A program made the position numbers and the translations under genes. 64,000 nucleotides of DNA from Sphingomonas kyeonggiensis (GTDB lineage Bacteria > Pseudomonadota > Alphaproteobacteria > Sphingomonadales > Sphingomonadaceae). Shown piece after piece: positions 1 through 8,778 of this stretch. Positions within the stretch are counted from its first letter, which is position 1; the number at the start of each line of letters is the position of its first letter. The DNA lies in assembly GCF_014196745.1 (NCBI RefSeq), contig NZ_JACIEH010000001.1, positions 558,001-622,000 on the forward strand, written 5' to 3'. The notes below the pieces were generated by a model, which saw only the letters and a program-made list of their open reading frames with translations, did not search any database and had not been told where the DNA came from.

Positions 1-430
1 CTACCGGCTGCTCGCGCCGCTGACCGGCGCGGCCGCGGCGGCGCTGCTGTTCGGCATCGCGCTGTTCGCATCGGGGCAGAGCGCGACCTTCACCGGCACG
101 ATCGCGGGGCAGGTGATCCTGGAGGGGTTCCTCAACCTCAGCATCCCCTGCTGGTTGCGCCGGGTCATCACCCGCGGGCTGGCGCTGATCCCGGCGCTGA
201 TCGGCGTGGTCTGGATGGGCGAGGACGGGGTGGGCCGGTTGCTGGTGCTGACCCAGGTGGTGCTGTCGCTCCAGCTGCCCTTCGCGATCTGGCCGCTGAT
301 CCGCTTCACCAGCGATCGCGGGGTGATGGGGGTGTACGCCAACGGGCCGGCGGTGAAGCTGGCCGCCTGGGCGCTGTTCGGGCTGATCGTCGGGGCGAAT
401 CTGTGGCTGATCTGGCGGTGGATTGGGTGA
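1..430 (+). CDS. mntH: Nramp-family divalent metal transporter, C-terminal part
   Basis: The gene enters from the left edge; the reading frame starts at base 2 and ends at the TGA of 428-430, leaving 142 residues. The visible part carries the Nramp signature around ASGQSATFTGTIAGQ followed by EGFL and then four hydrophobic segments, which is the end of an H+-coupled Mn2+/Fe2+ importer of the inner membrane. An ATG at 113 opens a shorter frame but it lies in the middle of the conserved family region, so it is not the real start. A stable hairpin follows directly after the stop. The MntH assignment is by family motif; a related Nramp subfamily member is possible because the N-terminus is not visible. 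Confidence 0.85.
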   Translation, partial: YRLLAPLTGAAAAALLFGIALFASGQSATFTGTIAGQVILEGFLNLSIPCWLRRVITRGLALIPALIGVVWMGEDGVGRLLVLTQVVLSLQLPFAIWPLIRFTSDRGVMGVYANGPAVKLAAWALFGLIVGANLWLIWRWIG

Positions 431-433
431 AGT

Positions 434-459
434 TCCCTCTCCCGCTTGCGGGAGAGGGA
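434..459 (+). terminator. hairpin after mntH
   Basis: A 12-bp perfect stem (TCCCTCTCCCGC against its reverse complement) with a two-base loop sits four bases after the mntH stop. No T-run follows, so it is either a weak intrinsic terminator or an RNA-end-protecting hairpin. The same CTCTCCCGC-type hairpin recurs after other genes in this window. Confidence 0.55.
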
Positions 460-572
460 GGGAGCCGCGAAGCGGCGGAAGGGTGAGGGTGTGAGTTGGC
501 CGCGAGCGACGTGCGCGCCTCCCTTGCTCACCCTCACCCTGGCTCCCCCGGCCTTCGCCGGGGTCACCGTCC

Positions 573-636
573 TTCATCAGGTAAACAGCGCCCCGCGCTG
601 TTTAGGCCATGCCGGGGGCATGGCCGACCTGATGAA
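573..636. repeat. Perfect three-way-junction palindrome
   Basis: The outer stem TTCATCAGGT (573-582) pairs with ACCTGATGAA (627-636). Inside it are two complete hairpins: TAAACAGCGC (582-591) with its complement (595-604) and a CCC loop, and GGCCATGCC (605-613) with its complement (617-625) and a GGG loop. Every arm is perfectly complementary, so this can fold as a cloverleaf-like RNA or cruciform DNA. Confidence 0.7.
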
Positions 637-662
637 CCCGCAGGCGGGAGAGGGAGAAGGAC

Positions 663-2711
663 CTAGAAACTCCCCCGCACCGTGAACGTGAAGATCGGCC
701 CGATCAGCTGGTCGTTGCGCTGGCGGAAGACCAGCGGGCTGGCGTTGCGGCGGCCGGCATAGACCGCGCGGTCGAAATAATGCCGGGCGCTGAAGATGTT
801 GCCGACCTGGGCCCGCAGGGTCAGGCCGAACACGTCCTTGTGCTCGAGGAAGGCGTTGACGAACCAGGGGCCTTCATTCTCCTGGTTCACTTCGGTCAGA
901 TATACGTATTTCGCATAGTGATAGAGGCTGGCCGAGGCGCCCCAGGCGAAGTCGCTCTTCGGGATGTCGTGGCGGAAGTTGAGCTCGGCCCAGCGGTCCT
1001 GCGCGCCGCTGATCGGGCGCATCTCGCCGGTGAGCGGATCGCGGACCCGGGCGATCTCGAAGCCGAGCCTGGCGTCGAGCTTGGCGCCCGGCAGGCCCAG
1101 GGGCGCGAACTGGATCGTGCTGGTGCTCTCCATGCCGAAGCGCGTGGCATGCGGCAGGTTGCCGACGCCTTCGCCGTCCGCGCCGATCGGCACGATGTCG
1201 ATGATGTCCTCGACCGCGTAATAATAGCTGCGCAGCCGGGTCTTGCCCGCGGCGCCCAGCGAGCGGCCGACCTCCATCTCGACTTCCCAGCTCTGCGGCG
1301 GGACGAGATCCGGATTGCCGCTGTTCTGCCGCTCGGACTTGAGATTGGGCTGGGCGAGGAAATCATAGAAGCTGATCTGGCCGACGCGGCGGCGCAGCTT
1401 CAGGCTGAGATCCCAGTTCTTGTCCGGCTGCCAGCCCAGCGTGAGGCTGCCCTTGGGGCGGAAGAAGCGGCGCGGGGCGAGGTCGCCGTCGACGCGCTCC
1501 AGCGTGCTGGTCTCGCCGCCGGCGGCGAACTGGAGGTTGAAGCCCGAGCCGAGCGGGCGGCTGAGCGTGGTCATCCCCTCATAGCGGACCTCGCGGACGA
1601 TGCCGCTGCCGCCGGGAAAGGGGACGGGGACGAACGCGCCCCGGGGATCGAGCGTGGCGAGCGAACCGCGCTGGTCGAGTCCGTTGACCGCGCGCTCGAG
1701 CGAGACCTGCAGGTCGTTCCTGCCCATCTTCCAGCGATATTCGCCGCGCGCGATCGTCTCGGTGACGTGCGAGTTGCGCGAGAAGCGCGTGCCCTGGTCG
1801 GGCGCGCCGCTGGCGAAGCTGTCGACCTGGGTGGAGACCAGCGGCTCGTGATCGAAATGCCTGAGGCCGATCACCTTGAGCCGGCCGGGGCCGAAGGCGA
1901 ATTCGTAATCGGCGTTGATGTCGTACATCCAGCCGTCGAGCTTCTGGAGACGCAGGCGGGTGCCGTTATTTCCGTCGGCGCGGAAGCGCTGCTCGAAATC
2001 ATAGACCGGGTTCCAATAGGGCGAATAGCCGAGGGTGAGGTTGCCCTTGGCGGTGCCCGGGCCATCGAACGCCAGGCGCAGCTTGGCGGTGACGGTGTCC
2101 GATTCCTGGTGGAATACTTCCTCGCGCCGCTCGATCAGCTTGCCGTCCGGACCGTAGAACAGTTCGGGGCCGCCGATCGCGCCGCGGCCGGCCTGGTCCT
2201 CCAGTGAGAGCGTATAGTCGATCCCGCCGGTCTTGCCCGAATAGCTGAGGCTGCCGCGGAACAGGTTGGGGCGGGAATAATGGGCGCGGAAGTCCGGGCG
2301 CCATTCGAACTGGCCGCCGGCCTTGCGCGCGCTCTTCAGGATGATGTTGGCGACCTGGCCGGCGAGGCCCGCGATGCCGAGGCTGGAGGCGTCGACGATC
2401 TCGATCCGATCGACATTGTCGAAGGCGATGCGCTGAAGCTCGGAGATCGCGCCGCCGGTCTTGTTGGCGATGCGCTCGCCGTTGATCAGGACATTCTCCG
2501 ATGCCTGGCCGAGCCCGCGCTCCTGGCTGGCCTCGCGGATGGTGAAGCCGGGGAGCTGGACGAGCATGTCATAGGCGGTCTTGGGCGCGAACCGGGCATA
2601 GTCGGCGGGCGCATGGACCTGCTTGGCGGTGGCTGCCGCGGGGGCGGTCTGGGCTGCCGCGCTCCAGGGGAGGAGCGCGGTGCCCGCGAGGAAGAGAGCG
2701 GCGAGACGCAT
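663..2711 (-). CDS. TonB-dependent outer-membrane receptor
   Basis: A 682-residue protein with a signal peptide ending near AAAQT (about residue 21), a plug domain at roughly 35-140 containing a DMLVQLPGF segment and an RGLGQASENVLINGER segment, and a long beta-rich remainder ending in an aromatic-poor VRGSF C-terminus typical of outer-membrane barrels. Such receptors take up siderophores, cobalamin or plant-derived oligosaccharides with TonB energy; the substrate cannot be told here. It is the last gene of a minus-strand set that begins with a BlaI repressor; 30 bases separate it from the gene before, with a GGAAAG ribosome site. The plug resembles the receptor subfamily common in sphingomonads and Caulobacter. 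Confidence 0.85.
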   Translation of the reverse strand: MRLAALFLAGTALLPWSAAAQTAPAAATAKQVHAPADYARFAPKTAYDMLVQLPGFTIREASQERGLGQASENVLINGERIANKTGGAISELQRIAFDNVDRIEIVDASSLGIAGLAGQVANIILKSARKAGGQFEWRPDFRAHYSRPNLFRGSLSYSGKTGGIDYTLSLEDQAGRGAIGGPELFYGPDGKLIERREEVFHQESDTVTAKLRLAFDGPGTAKGNLTLGYSPYWNPVYDFEQRFRADGNNGTRLRLQKLDGWMYDINADYEFAFGPGRLKVIGLRHFDHEPLVSTQVDSFASGAPDQGTRFSRNSHVTETIARGEYRWKMGRNDLQVSLERAVNGLDQRGSLATLDPRGAFVPVPFPGGSGIVREVRYEGMTTLSRPLGSGFNLQFAAGGETSTLERVDGDLAPRRFFRPKGSLTLGWQPDKNWDLSLKLRRRVGQISFYDFLAQPNLKSERQNSGNPDLVPPQSWEVEMEVGRSLGAAGKTRLRSYYYAVEDIIDIVPIGADGEGVGNLPHATRFGMESTSTIQFAPLGLPGAKLDARLGFEIARVRDPLTGEMRPISGAQDRWAELNFRHDIPKSDFAWGASASLYHYAKYVYLTEVNQENEGPWFVNAFLEHKDVFGLTLRAQVGNIFSARHYFDRAVYAGRRNASPLVFRQRNDQLIGPIFTFTVRGSF

Positions 2712-2741
2712 CGATGGGGGGCTTTCCTGGCGCGCTTGCGA

Positions 2742-3692
2742 TCAGTGGCCGAGCACGTGCAGCTGGACGAGCTGCTCTGCGCTGGGGTTCTCGATGCCGA
2801 TCTTGCGGGCGCGGCGGATGTCCTCGCCGGTGACGCCGACGGCGCGCAGCTCGACGAGCTTGTTCGCCGGCAGGTTCGGATAGCCGAGCGTGGCGATCTC
2901 GCGGACATAGGCTGGGGTGACGCCGACGGCCTTGAGCTGCACCGCGTCGTCGGCGCTGAGCTTGCCGAGGCCGGCCTGCTTCATGCCGGCGAGGAAATCG
3001 GGCGAGACGTCGAGCGCCTTGAGCTGGATCAGGTCGTGCGGGCGCAATTCGCCCAGGCCGGCGCGGAGCATCTCGCCGGCATAGTTCGCGTCGATCTTGA
3101 GCGCGGTGAAGGCGATCAGATCCTCCAGGTCATCGGGGCGGATGCCCTGGCGGGCGAGGTCGGCGATATAGGTCGGGGTGGTGCCGAGCGCGGAGAGCGC
3201 GACGAGCTGGTCGATCGTCGGCTTGGGGTATTTGGCGTCGGCGAGCGCATCGACCAGCGCCTTGTTCGCGCCGGTCAGCGCCAGGTCGAACGACTGCTCG
3301 AAGCTGGGCGTGCCGATGCCGCGGCTGGCGAGATAGCGCGAGAAGCCGTCGTCGGGCGTGAAGCTGCACTTGCCGGTGGCGACGCGGCTTTCGGTGCTGC
3401 CGGCGCAATCGAGCTGGCCGGGTTCGCGGGCCAGGGCGAAGCGCAGCGGGCCGTCGGCCTTGAGCGCGCCGGTGTCGAGGCCGAGCTGCTCGGCCTTGAT
3501 CTGGGTGTTCATGTTGCTGCGGGAGCCCATCGACAGCTTGATCTCAAAGCGGCTGCCGCTCGCTTCCAGCTGGAGGCGGAAGCTGATCGGGCTCGAGGCG
3601 GTGACGGGATCCCGGTCGCGGGCCCGGTCACCGGCGATCGCGGTGGTGGCGAAGAGGGCGAGGGAGGCGATGACGGCGATGGTGCGGTTCAT
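2742..3692 (-). CDS. Secreted protein with BlaR1-type C-terminal repeats
   Basis: 316 residues with a signal peptide (residues 1-21, cleavage near AIAG). Residues about 165-316 are five to six tandem repeats of about 27 residues with the core L-x-A-x-G-V-T-P-x-Y-V and a spacer ending in L-x-L-K-A. The same repeat makes up the C-terminus of the M56 protease encoded just upstream (3785-5434). The N-terminal half has one Cys pair and no domain I can name. A GGAGAAATGCC ribosome site precedes the ATG. The shared repeats and position suggest a partner or decoy of the membrane protease in the periplasm; that is inference. Confidence 0.75.
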   Translation of the reverse strand: MNRTIAVIASLALFATTAIAGDRARDRDPVTASSPISFRLQLEASGSRFEIKLSMGSRSNMNTQIKAEQLGLDTGALKADGPLRFALAREPGQLDCAGSTESRVATGKCSFTPDDGFSRYLASRGIGTPSFEQSFDLALTGANKALVDALADAKYPKPTIDQLVALSALGTTPTYIADLARQGIRPDDLEDLIAFTALKIDANYAGEMLRAGLGELRPHDLIQLKALDVSPDFLAGMKQAGLGKLSADDAVQLKAVGVTPAYVREIATLGYPNLPANKLVELRAVGVTGEDIRRARKIGIENPSAEQLVQLHVLGH

Positions 3693-3707
3693 GGCATTTC
3701 TCCTGGG

Positions 3708-3741
3708 TGCAAAAAGGCAAGCCGGGGGCGTTCACCCCGGC
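3708..3741 (-). terminator. Intrinsic terminator or attenuator between the M56 protease and the repeat protein
   Basis: Read on the minus strand, GCCGGGG (3741-3735) pairs with CCCCGGC (3727-3721) over a seven-base loop and is followed by TTGCCTTTTTG. It lies inside the operon, so it would lower, not abolish, expression of the two downstream genes. Confidence 0.55.
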
Positions 3742-3784
3742 GGGGGTGTTGTTTTTCGGCGATTGGGGGTCGGGTTAGGCGGGG

Positions 3785-5434
3785 TTAGTCGTTGGGATCC
3801 GGGTCCGGCGACGGATCGGGATCCGGTCCGCGGCGGCCGCCATGCTTGATGAGGGCGAGGCTATCGACCCCGACCGGCATGCCGGCGCGCTTCAGGCGGC
3901 GGACATCGTCGGACGTGACGCCCATGCCGGCGAGGGCGATGTAGTCGTCCAGGTCGCCGCGGAAGCCGGCGGCGTTGATGCTGCGGACATAGCGGGGGTC
4001 CACCCCGACGGCGCGGGCGCCCATGATGTCGTCGAACGAGCGGATGCGCAGGCCGGTGGCCATCATCGCCTGGACATATTCCGGGGTGACGCCGAGGGCG
4101 CGGGCACCGGTGGCGGTGTCCAGGCTGATGCCGAGCTGCGGGGCGGCGCGGCGCAGGCCCTCGATATAGTCGGGCGTGACGCCGACCGCCTTGGCACCGA
4201 TGATCGCATCCAGCTCGCGGTTCTGGTGGTCCTCGCGATCGGCGCGGCGGTCCTGGGGCGAGGCCGGCGTGGCCGCGGGAGCGGGGGCTGCCGGATCGGC
4301 GGCATGCACAGCGGCGACGGGGCGTGCCCGGGCGGGCGTGGCCGGGGTATCGGTGGTGCCGGCGCCCAGGCTCGCGCTTTCCGCGACGGTGGTCCTGGTT
4401 TCCGCGTGGCGCTCGGTGGCGCCGACGGTGAGCGCGGCGAGCGGGGCGGCCATCACCAGCATGCCGGCGCCGAAGCCCGCCACCCACGAGCCCTGGGCGC
4501 GGCCGCGCGGCAGGGTCGCGTCGAGCACGCGGCCGACGCGGCGCTTCAGGCTGCCCTTGCCGGGGGCGACGCCGTGCGCGCCGAGCAGCAGGCCCCTGGC
4601 CTCGTGCCGGGCGACGCGGACGAGCAGCTGGGCATAGTCCGGCGCGTCGATATTGGCGGCGAGCACCGCGTCGTCGGCGGCTTCCTCGCGCAGCTGGTGC
4701 GCCTCGCGGGCCAGGCGCCAGGCGAGCGGGTTGAACCAGTGGATCGCGGTGGCGACGCGGGCGAGCATCAGCTTGGCCCAGTCGAGCGCCGAGACGTGCG
4801 CCAGCTCATGGGCGATGATCGCCTCCGCCTCGTCGGTCGCCGCCAGCGCATCGGCGCTGAGCAGGATGGTCGGGCGGGCGAGGCCCCAGGAGATCGGCGA
4901 GGGCAGGGCGTCGCTGACCAGCAGCGCGGTGCCGCTCTTCATCCCCATGCGGCGCTGGGCATGGGCGAGCGCGCTCAGCCAGACCGGATCGACCAGCACC
5001 TCGGCACCGGCGCGCAGGCGCACCAGGCGGAGCAGCGCCACGGCGGTGAGCAGCAGCAGCGCCAGCACCGGCAGCGCATAGGCGAAGCGCTCCCAGCCCT
5101 CGGGCAGGGTGAACCAGGGCCCGGCGTCGGCGGCGGTGGCTACCGGCATCGTCGTGCTGAGCGCGGCGACCTGGCGTGCCGGCAAGGTCGTGCTCGGCAG
5201 CGCGGCGCTATCCGTGGCGGGGGCCTCGAGCCGGCTCTGGACGAACTCGGGCACCGGCAGCGGCATCGACGGCAGCAGCAGGGTGGCGAGCGGCAGGATC
5301 ACCAGCCCGGCGAGGCCGAGATGCGCGATCAGAGAGCGCTCCGCCGCCGAGCGGCCGCGGGTGAGGCGCAGCAGGAGCAGGGTGATGCCGGCGATCACCA
5401 GCGACTTGAGCACGAGGCCGAGCAATACGGTCAC
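3785..5434 (-). CDS. M56-family (BlaR1-like) membrane metalloprotease
   Basis: 549 residues. Transmembrane segments lie near 1-22, 35-55 and 115-137. The zinc-binding HELAH motif is at 209-213, followed by the downstream acidic ligand region EEAADDAVL, as in BlaR1/MecR1. A further hydrophobic segment lies near 310-325, then an Ala/Pro-rich linker, then four 27-residue repeats with the core GVTPxYV at about 415-545 in place of a beta-lactam-sensing domain. It starts with GTG, two bases after the stop of the BlaI gene. In the known system the protease responds to a periplasmic signal and leads to cleavage of BlaI; the signal here is unknown because no penicillin-binding domain is present. Confidence 0.9.
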   Translation of the reverse strand: MTVLLGLVLKSLVIAGITLLLLRLTRGRSAAERSLIAHLGLAGLVILPLATLLLPSMPLPVPEFVQSRLEAPATDSAALPSTTLPARQVAALSTTMPVATAADAGPWFTLPEGWERFAYALPVLALLLLTAVALLRLVRLRAGAEVLVDPVWLSALAHAQRRMGMKSGTALLVSDALPSPISWGLARPTILLSADALAATDEAEAIIAHELAHVSALDWAKLMLARVATAIHWFNPLAWRLAREAHQLREEAADDAVLAANIDAPDYAQLLVRVARHEARGLLLGAHGVAPGKGSLKRRVGRVLDATLPRGRAQGSWVAGFGAGMLVMAAPLAALTVGATERHAETRTTVAESASLGAGTTDTPATPARARPVAAVHAADPAAPAPAATPASPQDRRADREDHQNRELDAIIGAKAVGVTPDYIEGLRRAAPQLGISLDTATGARALGVTPEYVQAMMATGLRIRSFDDIMGARAVGVDPRYVRSINAAGFRGDLDDYIALAGMGVTSDDVRRLKRAGMPVGVDSLALIKHGGRRGPDPDPSPDPDPND

Positions 5435-5436
5435 GA

Positions 5437-5814
5437 TCAGGCTCCCTTCTTGGCGCGCGCCGCGGCGATCATCGCCTCCAGCTCGTCGAGGTCGTTGTCG
5501 TCGAGCTTCTCGCTCATGCCGAGCAGCGCGCTGGCGGCATGGGTGGTCGATCCGTTGAAGAAGGTCCGCACGACATGGCCGAGCGCGGTGACGCTCGCCT
5601 TGCTTTCGGCCTCGACCGGCGAGAAGAGATAGCCGCGCTCGCTCATCGTGCGCTGTACCGCGCCCTTCTGCTCGAGCCGGGTGAGCATCGCGCGCACCGC
5701 CGAGGCGGAGAGCTTGTCGGGCAGGGCATCGCAGACGTCGGACACGGCCATCGCGCCGTGCACATAGAGCAGGTCGACGATCTGGCGTTCACGGGGCGGC
5801 AGGTTGTTCAGCAT
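5437..5814 (-). CDS. BlaI/MecI/CopY-family transcriptional repressor
   Basis: 125 residues. The N-terminal 70 residues form the winged helix of this family (PPRERQIVDLLY, then SASAVRAMLTRLEQKG and the wing RGYLFSP), followed by a short helical dimerisation part containing the SKASV segment near the position cleaved in BlaI homologues. It heads the operon, and two TACA-nn-TGTA operators lie just upstream, so it very likely represses its own operon until the M56 protease is activated. Confidence 0.93.
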   Translation of the reverse strand: MLNNLPPRERQIVDLLYVHGAMAVSDVCDALPDKLSASAVRAMLTRLEQKGAVQRTMSERGYLFSPVEAESKASVTALGHVVRTFFNGSTTHAASALLGMSEKLDDNDLDELEAMIAAARAKKGA

Positions 5815-5829
5815 GGGAATCTCTCTAAG

Positions 5830-5860
5830 CTACATTTGTAGTTATGCGCTACATTTGTAG
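5830..5860. promoter_or_regulatory. Double BlaI-type operator
   Basis: Two identical sites CTACATTTGTAG at 5830-5841 and 5849-5860, 19 bases apart centre to centre, lie 16 bases upstream of the blaI start. TACA-n2-TGTA is the classical BlaI/MecI operator core, so these are strong candidates for autoregulation of the four-gene operon. Confidence 0.85.
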
Positions 5861-5898
5861 CGCGCGCAAGTGCCATGTTGCGCGAGAGTGGTTTCGGG

Positions 5899-8643
5899 TC
5901 AGTCCGTGAGCGCCGCCAGGTCCGCTTCCACCTTCAGCTCCCACGCATGTGCGCCCTGTTCGCGGGCGAGTGCCAGCGCATCCTCCAGCACCGCACGGCC
6001 CGCCCCGGGCGCCGAGTCGCAGCGCGCCAGGATGCCGGCCTTGAGGCGGAGCAGCTCGGGCACCGAATAGCGCTCGCCATTGGCGTTGCAGCGGGCGAGG
6101 GCGGCATCGATCAGGTCGAGTGCCTCGGGGCAACGCCCGTCGAGTACCAGGCCGCGGGCGAGCGCGATCGAGAAGGGCGTGGTCAGCAGCTCGTAGCGGG
6201 CGGCGCGCAGGCGCGAGAGGCTCTCCTCCACCGCACCCAGCGCTTCGCCACCCTGGCCGCGGGCGATCGCCAGCTCGCCGCGGAAGCCCGCCGCGGCCGC
6301 GACATAGGGGCCGAGCGCATTGACTTCGGCGCAGGCGGTGAAGGCGGCGAGGTCCTCCTCGGCGGCGGGGAAGTCCTCCATCCAGATATAGACCGCCCAG
6401 GACCAGATCAGCGCGATGCAATAGGTCACCGAATGATCGAGCTGCGCCGCCTCGCGGATCGTCTGGCGCGCCTGGCGGGCGGCCTGCTCGGCATGGCCCG
6501 ACAGCCACAGGGTCCGCGCCAGTGCGATCCCGGAGCGGTTGCGATGGTCGAAGCCGTAATGGATCGTCCGGCTGCGCGCGGAGGGCGGGCTGTTCTGCAG
6601 CGACAGCTCCAGCTCGCGCCGCGCGCTCTTCTGGTCGCCGCCGAGATGGTGGGAGATGCCGAGCAGCGAATAGGCCACGCCGAGCGCCTCGGGCGCGCCG
6701 ATCTGCTCGGCGACCTGCACCGCGTGCCGGGCATGGCCCGTCGCGGTGGCATATTCGCCGATCCGCTCATGGAAGATATGGAGGCGGCCGAGCAGGCGTA
6801 GCTGGTTCCAGCGATCCTCGAGCGCGGTGGCGATCTCCAGCGCGCGGGCGAGCGCGTTGCCCGCCGCCTCGCTGTTGCCGCGAGTGAACATCAGCGTGAT
6901 GCCCAGCGCCGCCTGCAGCTCGAGCTCGATCGCGGTGCCGCGCTGGCCCTCCTCGATCTCGGTCAGCGCGCGGCCGCACCAGGTGCGGCACTCGATCAGG
7001 TGGGAGAGGTTGAGGAACACCGGCGCGCTGGCGGCGGCCAGGCGCACGGCGATCCGCCGATCGCCCTGCGGGCCGAAGCACCAGTCGAGCGCACTGCGGA
7101 TATTGCCCAGCTGCAGGCGGAGCGGCCGGGCGTCCTGCAGCACGCCCTCGTCCTGCTCGGCCATCTCCAGCTCGGCGAGGAAATAGGCGGCGTGGCGGCG
7201 GGCGGTGGCGGCACGCGCCTCGACGCCGCGGGCGAGCAGCTTCTCGCGCGCATAGGCGCGGGTCATCTCGAGCAGGCGATAGGTGCCGGTGCGGCGCGAG
7301 CGATCGGGGGAGATCAGCGACTTGGAGACGAGCTCGTCCAGCGCGAAGGCGACTTCGTCCGATCCGATCTCGGCATCCGCCACCACGTCGAGCGCGGCGT
7401 CGATCGAGAAGGGGCCGACGAAGATCGACAGGCGCTCGAGCACGATCCGCTCGACGGCGGGGAGCAGGTCGTAGCTCCAGTCGAGCGTCGCCTGGAGCGT
7501 CTGCTGCCGCGGCTGGGCAGTGCGGCGGCCCGACCAGCCCAGGCTGAAGCGCTCGCCGAGCTGGCGGGCGGTGGCCTCGATGCCATGGGTCGCCACGCGG
7601 ACTGCGGCGAGCTCGATCGGCAGCGCCATGCCGCCCAGGCGCTGGCACATCTCGGCGATCAGCCGGGCGGCCTCCGCATCGATCACCAGCGCGATGTCCG
7701 CCGCCATGGCGCGTTCGCGGAAGAGCTGCACGGCGGGATAGGCGAGGATCTGATCGACCGTCAGGCCATCCAGCTCCTCGGGATAGGCCAGGGCGTCCAG
7801 CCGCAGCACATGCTCGGCGCGTACGCGCAGCGGCTCGCGCGAGGTGGTCAGCACGCGGACATGGGGAGCCTCCTCGACAAGGCGCTCGACGACGCTGGCG
7901 ACGGGCTCGATCACGTGCTCGCAATTGTCGAGGATCAGCAGGAAGGGCCGCTCGCGGACATGGCCGAGGATCACCGCGAGCGGATCCTCGCTCTGCACCG
8001 CGATGCCCATCGCGCCGGCGATCATCGACGGCACCACCGTCATGTTCTCGAGCATGCTGAAATCGACGAACGCAACCTGGTCCGCGAAGGCGGGCGCCAG
8101 CCGGTGGCCGATCTCGATGGCGAGCGAGGTCTTGCCGACGCCCGCCGCGCCGACGATCGAGAAGAGCGGCGTGTCGGTGACGCGATCGACCAGAAACTCG
8201 ACGTCGCGCTCGCGCCCGATCAGATGGGGCAGGCGAGCGGGCAGGTTGGTGGTGCTGACCGGTGCCTTCAGGGCTTCGTCGGCGGCACGGCGCGGCGCAG
8301 AGCCGCCCTGGCGCTCGACCGGCGCGACGAATGCATAGCCGACGCCGACCTGCGTCGCGATGTAGCGGGCGCCATCGGTGCCGTCGCCGAGCAGCTTGCG
8401 CAGGCCGGCCATGTGGAAGCGGAGGCTCCCGTCCTCGACCACCACGTCGGACCAGACCCGCTTGAGCAGCTCGCGCTTGGACAGGACCCGGCCGGGCTGC
8501 TCGGTCAGGACGACCAGCAGGTCGAAGGAGCGGCCGCCGATCTCCACCGGCTCACCATGTTTCGTCAGCAGTCGCTCGCCCGGCGACAGGCAGAAGGGCC
8601 CGAAGCACATGCGTTCGCCAAGCTGTTGATCCACGTCCGCCAC
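5899..8643 (-). CDS. Winged-helix transcriptional regulator with NB-ARC-type ATPase and helical repeats
   Basis: 914 residues. Residues 12-107 are an OmpR/PhoB-type winged helix (the SFDLLVVL, SKRELLKRVW and GVGYAF elements). Residues about 140-480 form a STAND/NB-ARC ATPase with Walker A GAAGVGKT (165-172) and Walker B FLLILDNCEH near 235. The remainder is alpha-helical, TPR-like. Such signal-transduction ATPases act as ligand-gated activators. The start is a GTG with only a weak ribosome site; an ATG 11 codons later is the alternative. It stands beside a group of redox and hydrolase genes whose promoters share a GTTAG/CTAAC motif, which makes it a candidate regulator of them (inference). 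Confidence 0.85.
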   Translation of the reverse strand: MADVDQQLGERMCFGPFCLSPGERLLTKHGEPVEIGGRSFDLLVVLTEQPGRVLSKRELLKRVWSDVVVEDGSLRFHMAGLRKLLGDGTDGARYIATQVGVGYAFVAPVERQGGSAPRRAADEALKAPVSTTNLPARLPHLIGRERDVEFLVDRVTDTPLFSIVGAAGVGKTSLAIEIGHRLAPAFADQVAFVDFSMLENMTVVPSMIAGAMGIAVQSEDPLAVILGHVRERPFLLILDNCEHVIEPVASVVERLVEEAPHVRVLTTSREPLRVRAEHVLRLDALAYPEELDGLTVDQILAYPAVQLFRERAMAADIALVIDAEAARLIAEMCQRLGGMALPIELAAVRVATHGIEATARQLGERFSLGWSGRRTAQPRQQTLQATLDWSYDLLPAVERIVLERLSIFVGPFSIDAALDVVADAEIGSDEVAFALDELVSKSLISPDRSRRTGTYRLLEMTRAYAREKLLARGVEARAATARRHAAYFLAELEMAEQDEGVLQDARPLRLQLGNIRSALDWCFGPQGDRRIAVRLAAASAPVFLNLSHLIECRTWCGRALTEIEEGQRGTAIELELQAALGITLMFTRGNSEAAGNALARALEIATALEDRWNQLRLLGRLHIFHERIGEYATATGHARHAVQVAEQIGAPEALGVAYSLLGISHHLGGDQKSARRELELSLQNSPPSARSRTIHYGFDHRNRSGIALARTLWLSGHAEQAARQARQTIREAAQLDHSVTYCIALIWSWAVYIWMEDFPAAEEDLAAFTACAEVNALGPYVAAAAGFRGELAIARGQGGEALGAVEESLSRLRAARYELLTTPFSIALARGLVLDGRCPEALDLIDAALARCNANGERYSVPELLRLKAGILARCDSAPGAGRAVLEDALALAREQGAHAWELKVEADLAALTD

Positions 8644-8778
8644 GATCTGCCATTACCCCATTTACGGTCGAGCGTTCCATGCCGCGCGGGGTGGCGCACC
8701 TCAATCCTACCAAAGTACTATTCTTTGCGTTCAGGCGGTTCGAGGCCTCTCTTTGGTCGTGCCGTCATCCCCCCGTTC

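Larger units (their letters stand above)
433..660. repeat. Composite structured spacer with several inverted repeats
   Basis: The space between mntH and the convergent TonB receptor is built of nested inverted repeats: 434-459 (12-bp stem), AGGGTGAGGGTG at 480-491 with its complement at 529-540, CCCCGGC at 546-552 with its complement at 557-563, and a perfect three-stem arrangement at 573-636. A further GCGGGAGAGGGAG copy stands at 647-659 beside the receptor stop. I see no credible gene here. It looks like stacked intergenic repeat units serving as a two-way terminator. Confidence 0.6.

Noticed and set aside
2280..3788. Open plus-strand frame of 502 codons opposite the TonB receptor and repeat protein
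   Set aside because: It runs antisense to two genes with clear signal peptides and domains; its product is Ala/Gly/Arg-rich without any family motif, the usual shadow in high-GC DNA.
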